Positions 1-8,667 of a stretch of DNA of 45,882 nucleotides are shown piece by piece (within the stretch, counting starts at the first letter, position 1; each line of letters starts with the position of its first letter). A program made the position numbers and the translations under genes. The notes under the pieces were generated by a model. It was not told where the DNA came from and searched no databases. It was given only the letters and a program-made list of their open reading frames with translations. Origin of the DNA: Propionivibrio sp. (GTDB lineage: Bacteria; Pseudomonadota; Gammaproteobacteria; Burkholderiales; Rhodocyclaceae); NCBI RefSeq assembly GCF_029255185.1, contig NZ_JAPUVO010000094.1, forward strand, positions 1 to 45,882. Direction: 5' to 3'.

Positions 1-1
1 C

Positions 2-433
2 AAATTCGGCTCGGAGAAGTCGGCGCTTGGCCTGCCAGTGCAAGCGCAGTACTGGAGCGGCAGTACCTGGGTGATCAACGATGGCGACAGTTGCACAACC
101 GTGCCGGCCAATGCCTTCGCCCTGTCTGGCGGCATCGCCGCCAACACCAGCGCCGCGGCGCTCACCTTAGTCGCCGGCAATGGCACCGTGACGCTGGCCG
201 CGCCCAGCCCGCAGGCCGTCGGCTACGTCGATGTGGCGGCCAACCTGGGCAGCAGCGGGGCCGACCAATCGTGCCTGACCAGCCACGGCGGCACCGCCGC
301 CAATCGCCCCTGGCTGCGCGCGCAGAACGGTGCGTGCGCAGCGACCTACGATCGCGACCCGTCGGCGCGCGCGACCTTCGGCATGCGCTCGCCTGAGTCG
401 AGGAAAATTATTCACGTGCGGGAAATATTCTAA
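2..433 (+). CDS. C-terminal part of a DUF6701/MshQ-like pilus-associated protein (5' end outside window)
   Basis: The frame is open from base 2 to the stop at 433 and has no start codon of its own, so this is the tail of a larger protein. The ending, with a YWSGSTWV block, a DSCT motif, a SARATFG motif and a final IIHVREIF, resembles the C-termini of DUF6701 proteins. These are long extracellular proteins often encoded with MSHA-type or other type IV pilin genes (family knowledge). Two cysteines in this tail fit a secreted, disulfide-containing protein. It is convergent with the next gene, with only 8 bases between stops. The family assignment rests on the last ~140 residues only. Confidence 0.6.
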   Translation, partial: KFGSEKSALGLPVQAQYWSGSTWVINDGDSCTTVPANAFALSGGIAANTSAAALTLVAGNGTVTLAAPSPQAVGYVDVAANLGSSGADQSCLTSHGGTAANRPWLRAQNGACAATYDRDPSARATFGMRSPESRKIIHVREIF

Positions 434-441
434 GGCTTGGG

Positions 442-1179
442 TTACAAGGACAGCCGTTTGAAGACCCGCTCGGGGATATGCCGGATGATGGTCATAATCA
501 GCCACCAGAAGGCGGGCAGGTAGACTTCGTCGGACTTCTGCTCGATGGCCCGCACGATGCCGCGCGCGATGGCATCCGGTTTTGCCCATAGCGCGCCTTT
601 GGGAAAGGCTGCCGTCATCGGCGTATCGACAAAACCGGGCTTGATCGTCAGCACCTGTACGCCAAGCCTGGCCAGACGATTGCGCAATCCCTGCAGGAAG
701 AGCGTGACCATGCCCTTGGCCGCGCCATAGACGTAATTGCTCTGGCGGCCACGATCACCGGCTACCGAACTGATCACCGCCAGACTTCCCGCACCCTGGG
801 CGGCGAATTTGTTGCCGAGCAGGGTCGCCAGCGCGATCACCGACAGACCGTTGACATTAATTTCGCGCAGCGTCAGGTCGACCGAAGCTTCGCACGCCTT
901 CTGGTCCGGCAGCGAGCCGTACGCAATCAGCGCGACATCGAGCCCGCCGAGCGCTGCCACGGCGGCGTCGAGCATCGCCGCGTGACTCTCGCTGGCGCAG
1001 GCATCCATCACGCAGCAGCCGACGGCAGCGGCGCCGCGCAGGCGCAGATCGGCGGCAATGGCGTTAAGCCGCCCGGCACGGCGTCCGACCAGAAACAGAG
1101 CGTCGCCACGCGCCGCCCACAGCCGCGCCGTCGCTTCAGCGATGGCCGATGTCGCGCCGATGATCAGAATTTTTTGCAT
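442..1179 (-). CDS. SDR-family oxidoreductase, DprE2-like (keto-reductase)
   Basis: This 245-residue short-chain dehydrogenase has a Rossmann nucleotide-binding motif GATSAIA at residues 8-14, a catalytic serine pair at 137-138 and the YGAAK catalytic Tyr/Lys at 151-155. The start at 1179 is chosen because GGAG lies about 7 bases upstream. Downstream of a DprE1-like FAD oxidase and a flippase-like gene, it best fits DprE2, which reduces the 2-keto intermediate made by DprE1 and so completes epimerisation of polyprenyl-phospho-ribose to the arabinose form (established in mycobacteria). The exact sugar here is inference. A plain SDR of unknown substrate is the alternative. Confidence 0.75.
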   Translation of the reverse strand: MQKILIIGATSAIAEATARLWAARGDALFLVGRRAGRLNAIAADLRLRGAAAVGCCVMDACASESHAAMLDAAVAALGGLDVALIAYGSLPDQKACEASVDLTLREINVNGLSVIALATLLGNKFAAQGAGSLAVISSVAGDRGRQSNYVYGAAKGMVTLFLQGLRNRLARLGVQVLTIKPGFVDTPMTAAFPKGALWAKPDAIARGIVRAIEQKSDEVYLPAFWWLIMTIIRHIPERVFKRLSL

Positions 1180-1222
1180 AGGGTTTCTCCGCAAACTACG
1201 GCTTCAGGAAATTCAGAAATCC

Positions 1223-1327
1223 ACCGCAAAGGCGCTAAGGCGCGAAGAGCGCAAAGATAACGCAAAGGGAAGCAAGTTGTTGCTTCGCTCTTCTTCGCGG
1301 CCCTTTGCGCCTTAGCGCCTTTGCGGT
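1223..1327. repeat. Long inverted repeat (hairpin element), copy 1
   Basis: A perfect 21-base inverted repeat (arms 1223-1243 and 1307-1327) encloses a 63-base centre with further partial complementarity. It is rich in CGCAAAGG and GCGCTAAGG words. It fills the gap between the DprE1-like and DprE2-like genes. It belongs to the same general class as the elements at 3559-3673 and 24444-24591 but has a diverged sequence. It could act as an RNA stabiliser or attenuator between the two cistrons. Confidence 0.85.
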
Positions 1328-1339
1328 AGGTGTTATGCA

Positions 1340-2614
1340 TCACAAAACCCGGCGTGAAAAATTCGATGAGAACTTCGGGTCGATGAAGGGCAGGAACTCG
1401 GAAAGGCGCGGGTTGCTGCGCTGGAAAAACTCGCCGCTCATGCGTGTGTCCTTGGCCGCGTAGAGCCGGCCGCCAGCAGCGGCGACGATGGCGTCGAGCC
1501 GCTCGAAGAGCGCCAGCGTCGGCGCACTCCGGTTCGGAAAATCGAGCGCCAGCGTCACTCCCGGCATCGGAAAGGACAGCAGTCCGGGGCTTGGGACATC
1601 GCCAAAGGTCTTGAGCACCGCCAGAAACGAGCCCTGCTCGCTTGCCGCAATGCTCGCCAGGATATCGACCAGCGCCACGCGCGCCGCCAGCGGCACGACG
1701 AACTGGTACTGGTAGAACCCTCTTGGGCCGTACAGCCGGTTCCAGCGGGCAATCCCGTCAAGCGGATAGAAGAACGGCGCATAGTGCGTCACCGTCCGCG
1801 CCGGCAGCGGGCGATGGTAATAGGCCTGATTGAAGGCGCGCAGCGACAGGCCGTTAATCAAGGAAAACGGCGGCGTCAGTGGCAGGCTCAGCGGCTTACC
1901 GGGCGCGACGGCAAGTTCGCCGCCACCCAGGTGATCACCGGCCATGAAGATACCGCGCGGCCTTGATGCCAGGCAGTCGATCCAGGCCACCGTATACTCG
2001 TGGCTGGCCTCGGCGGCGGTATTGAGCGCGAAGAACTCATCGAGTCCGTCAAAGCGCGTGTTGCTGACTGCCATGCTAACGCCGTCAATGCGCCTAAGCC
2101 TGATCTCGGCCCAGGTGATCAGCCCGGTCAGACCCAGTCCGCCGATCGTTGCCGTAAACCATTCGGCATTTTCGTCCGGTGAACAGAGTCGGCGACAACC
2201 ATCAGAGCGCAGCAGTTCGAAACGCCGCACGTGGCAGCCGAAACTCCCGGCGCGGTGGTGGTTCTTGCTATGGACATCGTTGGCGATGGCGCCGCCGATC
2301 GTGACAAAACGCGTTCCAGGCGTCACCGGCAGAAACCAGCCACGCGGCACAAAGATAGCGAGGATCTCGTCAAGCAAGACCCCGGCCTCGCAGGCGAGTA
2401 CGCCACTTTGCTCGTCAAAGGCGATCAGGCGATCCAGGCCGCGCGTATGCAACAAGGTAGCGCCGCTGTTAAGACCAACGTCACCGTAGCTGCGCCCGTT
2501 GCCGTAGGCCAGCATGCTGCCATCGACGGACGGCAGCGCGGCGGAACGATCACCCCACCAGCGTTCATCGGCGGCCGGCTGGGCCGGCAATTGACCCCAC
2601 GAGCGCAATGTCAT
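1340..2614 (-). CDS. FAD-binding oxidoreductase, DprE1-like (decaprenylphosphoryl-ribose 2'-oxidase family)
   Basis: The protein has 424 residues and an N-terminal PCMH-type FAD-binding domain: GNGRSYGD at residues 38-45, then a PVTPGTRFVTIGGAIA stretch and NDVHSKNHH near 112-120, which is characteristic of DprE1 and its bacterial homologues. DprE1 oxidises the 2'-hydroxyl of polyprenyl-phosphoryl-ribose, using FAD, at the cytoplasmic membrane. The ATG at 2614 is two bases past the stop of the flippase-like gene (2616-2618), which suggests translational coupling. A longer frame to 2659 exists but would overlap that gene. The drug-target cysteine of mycobacterial DprE1 was not aligned. No UbiA-type prenyltransferase supplying the substrate is in the window. 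Confidence 0.8.
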   Translation of the reverse strand: MTLRSWGQLPAQPAADERWWGDRSAALPSVDGSMLAYGNGRSYGDVGLNSGATLLHTRGLDRLIAFDEQSGVLACEAGVLLDEILAIFVPRGWFLPVTPGTRFVTIGGAIANDVHSKNHHRAGSFGCHVRRFELLRSDGCRRLCSPDENAEWFTATIGGLGLTGLITWAEIRLRRIDGVSMAVSNTRFDGLDEFFALNTAAEASHEYTVAWIDCLASRPRGIFMAGDHLGGGELAVAPGKPLSLPLTPPFSLINGLSLRAFNQAYYHRPLPARTVTHYAPFFYPLDGIARWNRLYGPRGFYQYQFVVPLAARVALVDILASIAASEQGSFLAVLKTFGDVPSPGLLSFPMPGVTLALDFPNRSAPTLALFERLDAIVAAAGGRLYAAKDTRMSGEFFQRSNPRLSEFLPFIDPKFSSNFSRRVL

Positions 2615-2615
2615 A

Positions 2616-3557
2616 TCAGCGTTGCCGGGCCAGAAAAATGGCGCCGAGCGCGACGGCAAACCACAGCGTCGCCAGACGGCAGATCAGCGTCGCGCTGACC
2701 GCGACCGGCTGCGGGAAGCCATTGATCACCAGCAGGCCGATCATCACCGCCTCGCTGCTGCCCAATCCGCCGGGCAGGAAGGAGATGCCGCCGACCAGCA
2801 TGGCAAAGGCATAGATAAACACGGCCGTGGTCAGCGGCAGCGGATGGCCCAGCGCGCCGAGCAGCCACCAGAAGCCAAGACCTTCGGCGAACCAGGCCAG
2901 GGCGCCGAGCATCAGCCCCATCGCCAGCGCTGACAGGCTAAAACAGCGGCGAAAATGTAGCACGATCGCGCACAGATGGACGATCAGCCGCGCCCATTTC
3001 TGCGTGCGGCGTGCGGCCCAGTGGTCAATCGCCGCAATCAGCGCCGTCCATTGCACCAGCAGTAGCGCCACGACGACCGCCGCCAGCGCCAGGCCTACTA
3101 GCGGACGCGCTGGCGCGTAGGCCAACAGGCCGACAGCGGCGAGCACCAGAATCGACAGCAGGTCGCTGGCGCGCTCGGCAAAGAAGGCGGCGAGGCTGGC
3201 CGGTGTCGGAACGCCGTGCGGCTTGAGCAGTACCGAGCGCAGCAGCTCGCCGAGCTTGCCCGGGCTGGTGGTCAGCGCAAAGCCGGAAAAATAGACTTGA
3301 AGATTGATCCGCCAGGCCACCGGCGCGTCGAGCAGGGCCAGGTAACGCGACCAGCGCAGGAAGCGCAGCAGGTAGTTGGAGAGCGACAGCGACAGCAGCC
3401 CGACCAGCACCCACGGGCCAACCACGACAACCGCCGCCAGCACCTCCCGCCAGCCTGCCCACAGCGACAGGCCAAGATAGCCGAGCGCAGCCAGCGCGAC
3501 GCTCCAGAAAACGGCGCGCAGCGGGAAGGTTGGCAAGGCCGAGAAAGTCAAAAGCAA
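2616..3557 (-). CDS. Flippase-like integral membrane protein (LPG synthase TM-domain family)
   Basis: About 313 residues form seven or more hydrophobic helices, with no catalytic domain. The pattern includes a conserved region near residues 75-90 (SGFALTTSPGKLGELLRS) typical of the lysylphosphatidylglycerol synthase transmembrane or UPF0104 family. Members of this fold often sit with polyprenyl-linked glycan genes, so a role in moving the DprE1/DprE2 product across the membrane is plausible. That role is inference. No ATG is available at the N-terminus. TTG codons at 3557 or 3551 are the likeliest starts, and both abut the left edge of a hairpin repeat (3559-3673). Confidence 0.7.
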   Translation of the reverse strand: MLLTFSALPTFPLRAVFWSVALAALGYLGLSLWAGWREVLAAVVVVGPWVLVGLLSLSLSNYLLRFLRWSRYLALLDAPVAWRINLQVYFSGFALTTSPGKLGELLRSVLLKPHGVPTPASLAAFFAERASDLLSILVLAAVGLLAYAPARPLVGLALAAVVVALLLVQWTALIAAIDHWAARRTQKWARLIVHLCAIVLHFRRCFSLSALAMGLMLGALAWFAEGLGFWWLLGALGHPLPLTTAVFIYAFAMLVGGISFLPGGLGSSEAVMIGLLVINGFPQPVAVSATLICRLATLWFAVALGAIFLARQR

Positions 3558-3558
3558 G

Positions 3559-3673
3559 CTCTTTTAACGCAGAGAGCGCAGAGACGCAGAGAACGCAGAG
3601 TTTTTTTCGGAGGCTTTTCCGTTTGTTTTTTCTCTGCGAACTCTGCGCCTCTGCGCTCTCTGCGTTGAAAGAG
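3559..3673. repeat. CGCAGAG-type hairpin repeat, copy 2
   Basis: Two arms of about 41 bases, 3559-3600 and 3632-3673, are nearly complementary, and both consist of tandem CGCAGAG/GCGCAGAG words. The left arm begins CTCTTTTAACGCAGAG and the right arm ends with CTCTGCGTTGAAAGAG. The loop is T-rich. It lies between mnmA and the flippase-like gene. The frame through it encodes a low-complexity NAESAETQRTQ-type peptide often mis-annotated as a gene. The same class of element occurs at 24444-24591. Confidence 0.9.
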
Positions 3674-3690
3674 GTTTTTGTTGCTAACTC

Positions 3691-4791
3691 TCAAGCAATC
3701 ACCCCCCCACCCAGGCAAACGCGGCTTTCGTAGACCACCACCGACTGCCCCGGTGTTACCGCCCACTGCGGTTCGGCGAACTTGATGTGGCATGCAGCGG
3801 CATCGACGTGCTCGATCTCGCAGGGTGCATCGGCCTGCCGGTAGCGCGTCTTGGCGCCATAGACCCAGTGCGTGTGCGGCATCTGGCCGGAAATCCATGA
3901 CAACTGGTCGGCGCGCAGTTCCTCGGCAAACAGGGCCGGATGATCGTGCCCCTGCACCACGTAGAGCACGTTGCTGGCCATCGCCTTGCCGGCCACGAAC
4001 CAGGCATCATGCTCGCCGTCCCGGGCGTAGTTCTTCGTCCCGCCGATGTGCAGGCCCTTGCGCTGGCCGATGGTGTGAAAGGTCAGCCCGTCGTGCTCGC
4101 CGATGACACGGTCATCGTCAAGGCAACGAATCTCACCTGGCTTGGGCGGCAGATAGCGCATCAGGAATTCCTTGAACGGCCGCTCGCCGATGAAGCAGAT
4201 GCCGGTCGAATCCTTTTTGACAGCGACGTGAAGATCGGCTTGCAGCGCCATTTTCCGTACATCGCGCTTGTAGATGTCGGCCAGCGGAAAAAGCGTCATC
4301 GCCAGTTGCTGCTGGTTCAGGCGGTGCAGGAAATAGCTTTGGTCCTTGCTGCCATCCTCGGCCTTGAGTAACTGGAACATGCCGTCAAATTCGCGCACTC
4401 CGGCATAATGGCCGGTGGCGATTTTGTGCGCGCCCATTTTGACGGCGTGTTCGAGAAAGGCGCGAAACTTGATTTCCGAATTGCATAACACGTCGGGATT
4501 GGGCGTACGTCCGGCCTGGTATTCTGTGAGGAATTGTGCGAAGACACGCTCCTTGTACTCCCTGGCGAAGTTGACCACTTCAACGTCGATGCCGATCTTG
4601 TCGGCAATGCTCATGACATCGATCAGGTCCTGACGCGACGAGCAGTACTCGTCGCTATCGTCGTCCTCCCAGTTCTTCATAAACAGGCCGATCACTTTCC
4701 AGCCCTGCGCTTTCAGGAGCAGCGCCGCCACCGCAGAATCGACGCCGCCGGACAAACCGACGACCACCGTCTTGCTCTCATTCACCGACAT
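3691..4791 (-). CDS. mnmA: tRNA-specific 2-thiouridylase MnmA
   Basis: This 366-residue protein thiolates the 2-position of wobble uridine 34 in tRNA-Lys, -Glu and -Gln, using ATP and a persulfide relay. The PP-loop SGGVDS is at residues 14-19. The two catalytic cysteines are C103 (in PDVLCNSE) and C199 (in [12 protein letters not shown]), matching the spacing in E. coli MnmA. The start at 4791 (MSVNES) is preferred over an upstream in-frame ATG at 4809 because the family begins just before the PP-loop. Its first 14 bases overlap the end of the upstream small exported-protein gene, so the two are probably cotranscribed. Confidence 0.97.
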   Translation of the reverse strand: MSVNESKTVVVGLSGGVDSAVAALLLKAQGWKVIGLFMKNWEDDDSDEYCSSRQDLIDVMSIADKIGIDVEVVNFAREYKERVFAQFLTEYQAGRTPNPDVLCNSEIKFRAFLEHAVKMGAHKIATGHYAGVREFDGMFQLLKAEDGSKDQSYFLHRLNQQQLAMTLFPLADIYKRDVRKMALQADLHVAVKKDSTGICFIGERPFKEFLMRYLPPKPGEIRCLDDDRVIGEHDGLTFHTIGQRKGLHIGGTKNYARDGEHDAWFVAGKAMASNVLYVVQGHDHPALFAEELRADQLSWISGQMPHTHWVYGAKTRYRQADAPCEIEHVDAAACHIKFAEPQWAVTPGQSVVVYESRVCLGGGVIA

Positions 4792-5332
4792 TCGGACTCT
4801 CTCCCGCACGCCATTGCGCCAGCGGCATCACCACCGCCGGCTGGCCGTTATCAAAAAACCAGCTATCCACCACGTAGCGCCGCCCGCCCGCCTGTTCAAC
4901 TTCCTCGATCAGCGCCGTGTAGTGCTCGAAGATCAGGAAGCTTCGCCGCACCACCGGTTCGAGCACCCGGTGATAACGCAGCAAGCCCCGCCGGTCCATC
5001 AGATGCAGCAGGCGTGTCGTCGTCGTCGAGTGGTCGATGCAATCCATCTTGCCATAGACGCCATCATCGGCGTAGTTGCCGCCGCGATCGGCAAAAATCG
5101 GCGACTGCTTGCCCGCCCAGTCGAGCAAACGACCGACGGCAATGCCAATCGCCACCCGCTCCTGCGCCGCATCGTGCGCCTGCCCCAGAATCAGGCCGAG
5201 CTGGCGTAACTGCTCGTCGCCATAGACAACCTCCGCCTGCGCCAGGCAACCATAGTTGAAACACACCATGACCCGCTCTTCGGCCCTCACGCTCAGAGTG
5301 CAGAGCAGCAGGATGCAGGCCAGCCACCTCAT
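4778..5332 (-). CDS. Small exported protein of unknown function
   Basis: The 184-residue product begins with [20 protein letters not shown], a signal peptide with predicted cleavage after VRA. The mature part has a pair of cysteines early ([12 protein letters not shown]) and a third in [11 protein letters not shown], which suggests a disulfide or metal site. I do not recognise a named family. The start overlaps the stop of the Nudix gene as ATGA, and the end overlaps mnmA by 14 bases. The three genes therefore form a tight operon (Nudix, this gene, mnmA). Confidence 0.8.
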   Translation of the reverse strand: MRWLACILLLCTLSVRAEERVMVCFNYGCLAQAEVVYGDEQLRQLGLILGQAHDAAQERVAIGIAVGRLLDWAGKQSPIFADRGGNYADDGVYGKMDCIDHSTTTTRLLHLMDRRGLLRYHRVLEPVVRRSFLIFEHYTALIEEVEQAGGRRYVVDSWFFDNGQPAVVMPLAQWRAGESPNVGE

Positions 5333-5775
5333 GCGTAGTGCGTAATCAGTTCAAGCGGATAACGCTTGCCAGCCTGCCAGTCTTCGATGCAGCGCAGAAT
5401 CAGCGGGCTGCGGTGCCGTGCTTCGAGGCCGCGAATTTCATCGAGCGCCAGCCAGCGCGCAGCGATGATTCCGGTGTCGAGCGGGCGTTGTGCATCGTGC
5501 CCGGTGATTTCGCCAGCAAAGGCAAAACGCAGGTAGGTCACGTCCCTGGCCTCGTTGCGCCAGTTATAGACGCCAACCAGAGACTTCGGATTGAAGCCGT
5601 AAGCAGTCTCTTCCAGCACCTCGCGGATCACCGCATCGGTCAGCGATTCACCGCACTCGAGGTGGCCGGCCGGCTGGTTGAAACGAATTCCGTCATCGCT
5701 TTCTTCTTCGACGAGCAGAAACTTCCCGTCGCGTTCAAGAACGGCGGCGACGGTCACATGCGGCTTCCAGATCAT
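5329..5775 (-). CDS. nudJ: Nudix hydrolase, NudJ-like
   Basis: The 148-residue protein has a Nudix box at residues 37-59 (GHLECGESLTDAVIREVLEE). The E-x7-RE-x2-EE metal-binding core is intact, and alanine replaces the usual late glycine, as in the NudJ/phosphatase subgroup. NudJ acts on HMP-pyrophosphate and nucleoside di/triphosphates, and its gene commonly sits immediately before mnmA in proteobacteria (family knowledge), as here with one small gene between. It is the first gene of the leftward operon, with an ATG start at 5775. Substrate specificity cannot be read from the sequence. Confidence 0.88.
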   Translation of the reverse strand: MIWKPHVTVAAVLERDGKFLLVEEESDDGIRFNQPAGHLECGESLTDAVIREVLEETAYGFNPKSLVGVYNWRNEARDVTYLRFAFAGEITGHDAQRPLDTGIIAARWLALDEIRGLEARHRSPLILRCIEDWQAGKRYPLELITHYA

Positions 5776-5878
5776 GGTTGGCTTCGAGACAATGCAAAGC
5801 GCCTATTTTACCGCCAAGCGGGCAGCGAAATCGGCTAGAATTCCGTTTTCGAAAATTGCGGCTGAGGAAGAGAACACC

Positions 5879-6799
5879 ATGTCCATGGCGGATCGCGACG
5901 GATTTATCTGGCATGACGGCAAACTGGTGCCCTGGCGCGAAGCCACGACCCACGTCCTGACCCATACCCTGCACTATGGCATGGGCGTCTTCGAGGGCAT
6001 TCGCGCCTATCAGGCCGAACAGGGCACCGCCATCTTCCGCCTGCATGAACACACCGAACGGCTGTTCAATTCAGCGCACATTTTCCAGATGAAAATGCCC
6101 TACGACCGGGCCACGCTGATTGAGGCGCATAAGGCGGTTGTGCGCGCCAACCGCCTCGAGTCCTGCTACATCCGGCCGATCGTTTTCTATGGCTCAGAAG
6201 CCATGGGCATCGCGGCAACAGCGCTGTCTACGCATGTTGCCATCGCCGCTTGGCCCTGGGGCGCCTACTTGGGCGCCGAAGGCATGGAGAAGGGTATCCG
6301 CGTCAAGACCTCGTCCTTCACGCGCCACCACGTGAACATCAATATGTGTCGTTCAAAATCGGTTGGCACCTACACCAACTCGATCCTGGCGCACCAGGAA
6401 GTCGCCCACGACGGTTACGACGAGGCCCTGCTGCTCGACGTTGATGGCTATGTCGCCGAAGGCGCCGGCGAGAACGTTTTCATCGTCAAGAACGGCCAGT
6501 TGTACACGCCGGACCTGACGTCCTGCCTTGAAGGCATCACGCGCGCTTCAGTGCTGACGCTGGCTGACGAACTTGGCCTGACGGTGATCCAGAAGCGCAT
6601 CACACGCGACGAAGTGTATTGTGCCGACGAAGCGTTCTTCACCGGAACGGCCGCCGAAGTAACGCCAATCCGTGAACTCGACAACCGCCAGATCGGCACC
6701 GGACAACGCGGGCCGATCACCAGCCAGATCCAGAGCCTGTTCTTCGACTGCGTCAATGGCCGGGCGCCAGCGCATCAGGACTGGCTCAGTTACATTTGA
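5879..6799 (+). CDS. ilvE: Branched-chain amino acid aminotransferase
   Basis: The 306-residue fold-type IV PLP enzyme interconverts Leu, Ile and Val with their 2-keto acids, using glutamate. The PLP lysine is K160 in NMCRSKSVGTY. YGMGVFEGIRAY (33-44) and EGAGENVF are family signatures. The ATG at 5879 follows a GAGGAAGAG ribosome-binding site, and a second ATG follows two codons later. The longer upstream frame to 5678 runs through the divergent Nudix start and is not used. A TAGAAT -10-like hexamer lies at 5836-5841. Confidence 0.96.
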   Translation: MSMADRDGFIWHDGKLVPWREATTHVLTHTLHYGMGVFEGIRAYQAEQGTAIFRLHEHTERLFNSAHIFQMKMPYDRATLIEAHKAVVRANRLESCYIRPIVFYGSEAMGIAATALSTHVAIAAWPWGAYLGAEGMEKGIRVKTSSFTRHHVNINMCRSKSVGTYTNSILAHQEVAHDGYDEALLLDVDGYVAEGAGENVFIVKNGQLYTPDLTSCLEGITRASVLTLADELGLTVIQKRITRDEVYCADEAFFTGTAAEVTPIRELDNRQIGTGQRGPITSQIQSLFFDCVNGRAPAHQDWLSYI

Positions 6800-6849
6800 C
6801 CCGTCCGGCTTTTTTCACCGCTTGATTTCAGATCACAAGGTTGTGCACC

Positions 6850-7047
6850 ATGGCTGAGAATACCGCATCGAAAACCATCAAAATTACTACCCATGATCTG
6901 CCGCTGCACTGCCCGCTGCCGGATGCACCGCTGTGGTCGCGCCATCCGCGCGTTTTTCTCGACCTTAGCCATACGGGCGAAGTCGTCTGCCCCTATTGCA
7001 GCGCACACTATGTGTTCACCGGCGAGTTGCCCAAAGGGCAGCACTGA
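6850..7047 (+). CDS. Small zinc-finger (CHCC type) protein
   Basis: This 65-residue protein has the zf-CHCC pattern: HCPLP, then HPRVFLDL, then VVCPYCSAHYVF, giving Cys/His ligands for one zinc ion. The same domain occurs in the small NDUFS6-like subunit family, but bacterial members are of unknown function. It is encoded between ilvE (50 bases upstream) and waaF (36 bases downstream) on the same strand, an arrangement I associate with many betaproteobacteria. Confidence 0.85.
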   Translation: MAENTASKTIKITTHDLPLHCPLPDAPLWSRHPRVFLDLSHTGEVVCPYCSAHYVFTGELPKGQH

Positions 7048-7083
7048 GCTTGCCAAAACCCGGCAGCACCTGGGCGTCACACC

Positions 7084-8133
7084 ATGAAAGCACTACTTGT
7101 CGCCCCCGCCTGGATTGGCGACACTGTCATGGCACAGCCACTGTTCATGCGTCTGCACGAACACACTCCGGGACTGCAACTTGATGCACTGGCCCCCCCC
7201 TGGGTGGCGCCAGTGCTGCACCGCATGCCGCAGATCGGGCAGGTCATGGACAATCCTTTCGCGCATGGCGAACTGTCCCTGGCAGCGCGTCACCGTCTGG
7301 CGCGCCAGTTGGCGCAGGCCGCTTACCAGCGCGCCTACATCCTGCCCAATTCGCTCAAGTCGGCGCTCATCCCCTGGCTGGCCGGCATTCCCGAGCGCAT
7401 TGGTTTTACCGGCGAATTCCGCTACGGTTTGATCAACCGCCGCCACCGGCTTGATGAAAGCGCGTTGCCGCAAATGAGTGAGCGCTTCGCGCAGCTCGCC
7501 GAAGCCCCTGGCACCCCCTTGCCGCGACCGCTTCCCGTACCGCGCCTGGTCTCCAGCAGCGCGCAGCAAACGGCGACACTGGCTGCCCTGGGCATGGTGC
7601 GCCCGGAACGAGTCGCGGTTTTCTGCCCAGGTGCCGAATACGGCCCAGCCAAGCGCTGGCCGGCACGTCATTTCGCGACGCTGGGTGACGAACTGGCCAA
7701 ACGCGGTTATGCCATCTGGCTTCTCGGTTCGCCGCAGGACAGGGCGATCGGCGACGATATTGTCCGCAGCGTGCGCCAGGCAGCGGGCGATGGCGCGCCA
7801 GTCAACCTCTGCGGAAGAACCTCGCTGACCCAGGCCATCGACCTCATCGCGGCGTCCAGCGTTGTTGTCTGCAACGATTCCGGTCTGATGCATGTCGCTG
7901 CGGCGCTCGACCGTCCTCTGGTCGCCGTCTACGGATCGTCGTCACCGGGCTTTACCCCACCGCTGTCGCCACATGCGCAAATCATCAGCCTCAACCTAAA
8001 GTGCAGCCCCTGTTTCGAGCGCGAATGCCCGCTCGGCCACCTCGATTGCCTGAACAAACTTGAGCCACAGCGGGTGCTGGCGGCCTGTCTGAATGCCCAA
8101 CCCCTGGCTTACCCGACGGGAGCAAGTCGATGA
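7084..8133 (+). CDS. waaF: ADP-heptose:LPS heptosyltransferase II
   Basis: The 349-residue GT9-family enzyme adds the second L-glycero-D-manno-heptose to the LPS inner core at the cytoplasmic face of the inner membrane. The N-terminus MKALLVAPAWIGDTVMAQ is the typical WaaF start, and CNDSGLMHVAAAL near residue 262 is the conserved donor-site region. C-terminal KCSPCFERECPLGHLDC is also characteristic of heptosyltransferases. Length is normal. The stop overlaps the next start as ATGA. Confidence 0.95.
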   Translation: MKALLVAPAWIGDTVMAQPLFMRLHEHTPGLQLDALAPPWVAPVLHRMPQIGQVMDNPFAHGELSLAARHRLARQLAQAAYQRAYILPNSLKSALIPWLAGIPERIGFTGEFRYGLINRRHRLDESALPQMSERFAQLAEAPGTPLPRPLPVPRLVSSSAQQTATLAALGMVRPERVAVFCPGAEYGPAKRWPARHFATLGDELAKRGYAIWLLGSPQDRAIGDDIVRSVRQAAGDGAPVNLCGRTSLTQAIDLIAASSVVVCNDSGLMHVAAALDRPLVAVYGSSSPGFTPPLSPHAQIISLNLKCSPCFERECPLGHLDCLNKLEPQRVLAACLNAQPLAYPTGASR

Positions 8134-8573
8134 GTGTCATTTTCACCACCGCCGAAGACGCTGAAAATGCCTTCTATGGGGCTATTGGTCGCGGCGACCT
8201 CGAAGCCTTGATGAGTGTCTGGGCAGATGACGAAGAAATCGTCTGCATTCACCCGACCGGGCAGCGCCTGACCGGGCCCGCGGCCATCCGCGACAGTTGG
8301 CGGGCAATTTTCGCCAACAATCCCCGCCTTACCGTGCACGTCAAGCGCAGCACCCGCTGGAAAAGTGTCATGCTCGACGTGCATAGTGTCGTCGAAATAC
8401 TCTACCTCGGTGATGAGCCAAAACCACAAGGCCCGATGCTGTCGACCAACGTCTTCCAGCGTGGCCCCAACGGCTGGCGCCTGCTCTCGCACCACTCCAC
8501 GACCGCCGCCGATGATGCCGCAGCGGAGCCCGGCAGTGAGCCGGACCACAGCCGCTTGCGCACACTGCATTGA
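8130..8573 (+). CDS. SnoaL/NTF2-like fold protein
   Basis: The 147-residue protein has a cone-shaped NTF2-like pattern (AFYGAIGRGDLEALMSVWADD, then CIHPTGQRLTGPAAIRDSW, and a C-terminal VFQRGPNGWRLLSHH). Such proteins bind small ligands or act as isomerases or hydrolases, and the function here is unknown. It is translationally coupled to waaF (ATGA overlap). Confidence 0.8.
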   Translation: MSVIFTTAEDAENAFYGAIGRGDLEALMSVWADDEEIVCIHPTGQRLTGPAAIRDSWRAIFANNPRLTVHVKRSTRWKSVMLDVHSVVEILYLGDEPKPQGPMLSTNVFQRGPNGWRLLSHHSTTAADDAAAEPGSEPDHSRLRTLH

Positions 8574-8667
8574 TCGTTTGAAGTCACCACGCAGCCGAGC
8601 ACGGCCATTTCGCTAGTGCTAAGATTTGCCGCTAGCAGGTCGCGCCCGACGTCAAAAAGGAATCAAC

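Noticed and set aside
3530-3733. Protein-like NAESAETQRTQ frame over the repeat at 3559-3673
   Set aside because: It is translation of the CGCAGAG hairpin repeat, a known source of spurious ORFs.
4534-5259. 241-codon plus-strand frame opposite mnmA and the exported protein
   Set aside because: Low-complexity Pro/Arg/Ser content typical of a shadow frame; the minus-strand genes are clearly real.
5678-5878. N-terminal extension of ilvE
   Set aside because: It overlaps the divergent Nudix start, resembles no aminotransferase sequence, and a strong ribosome-binding site precedes 5879.
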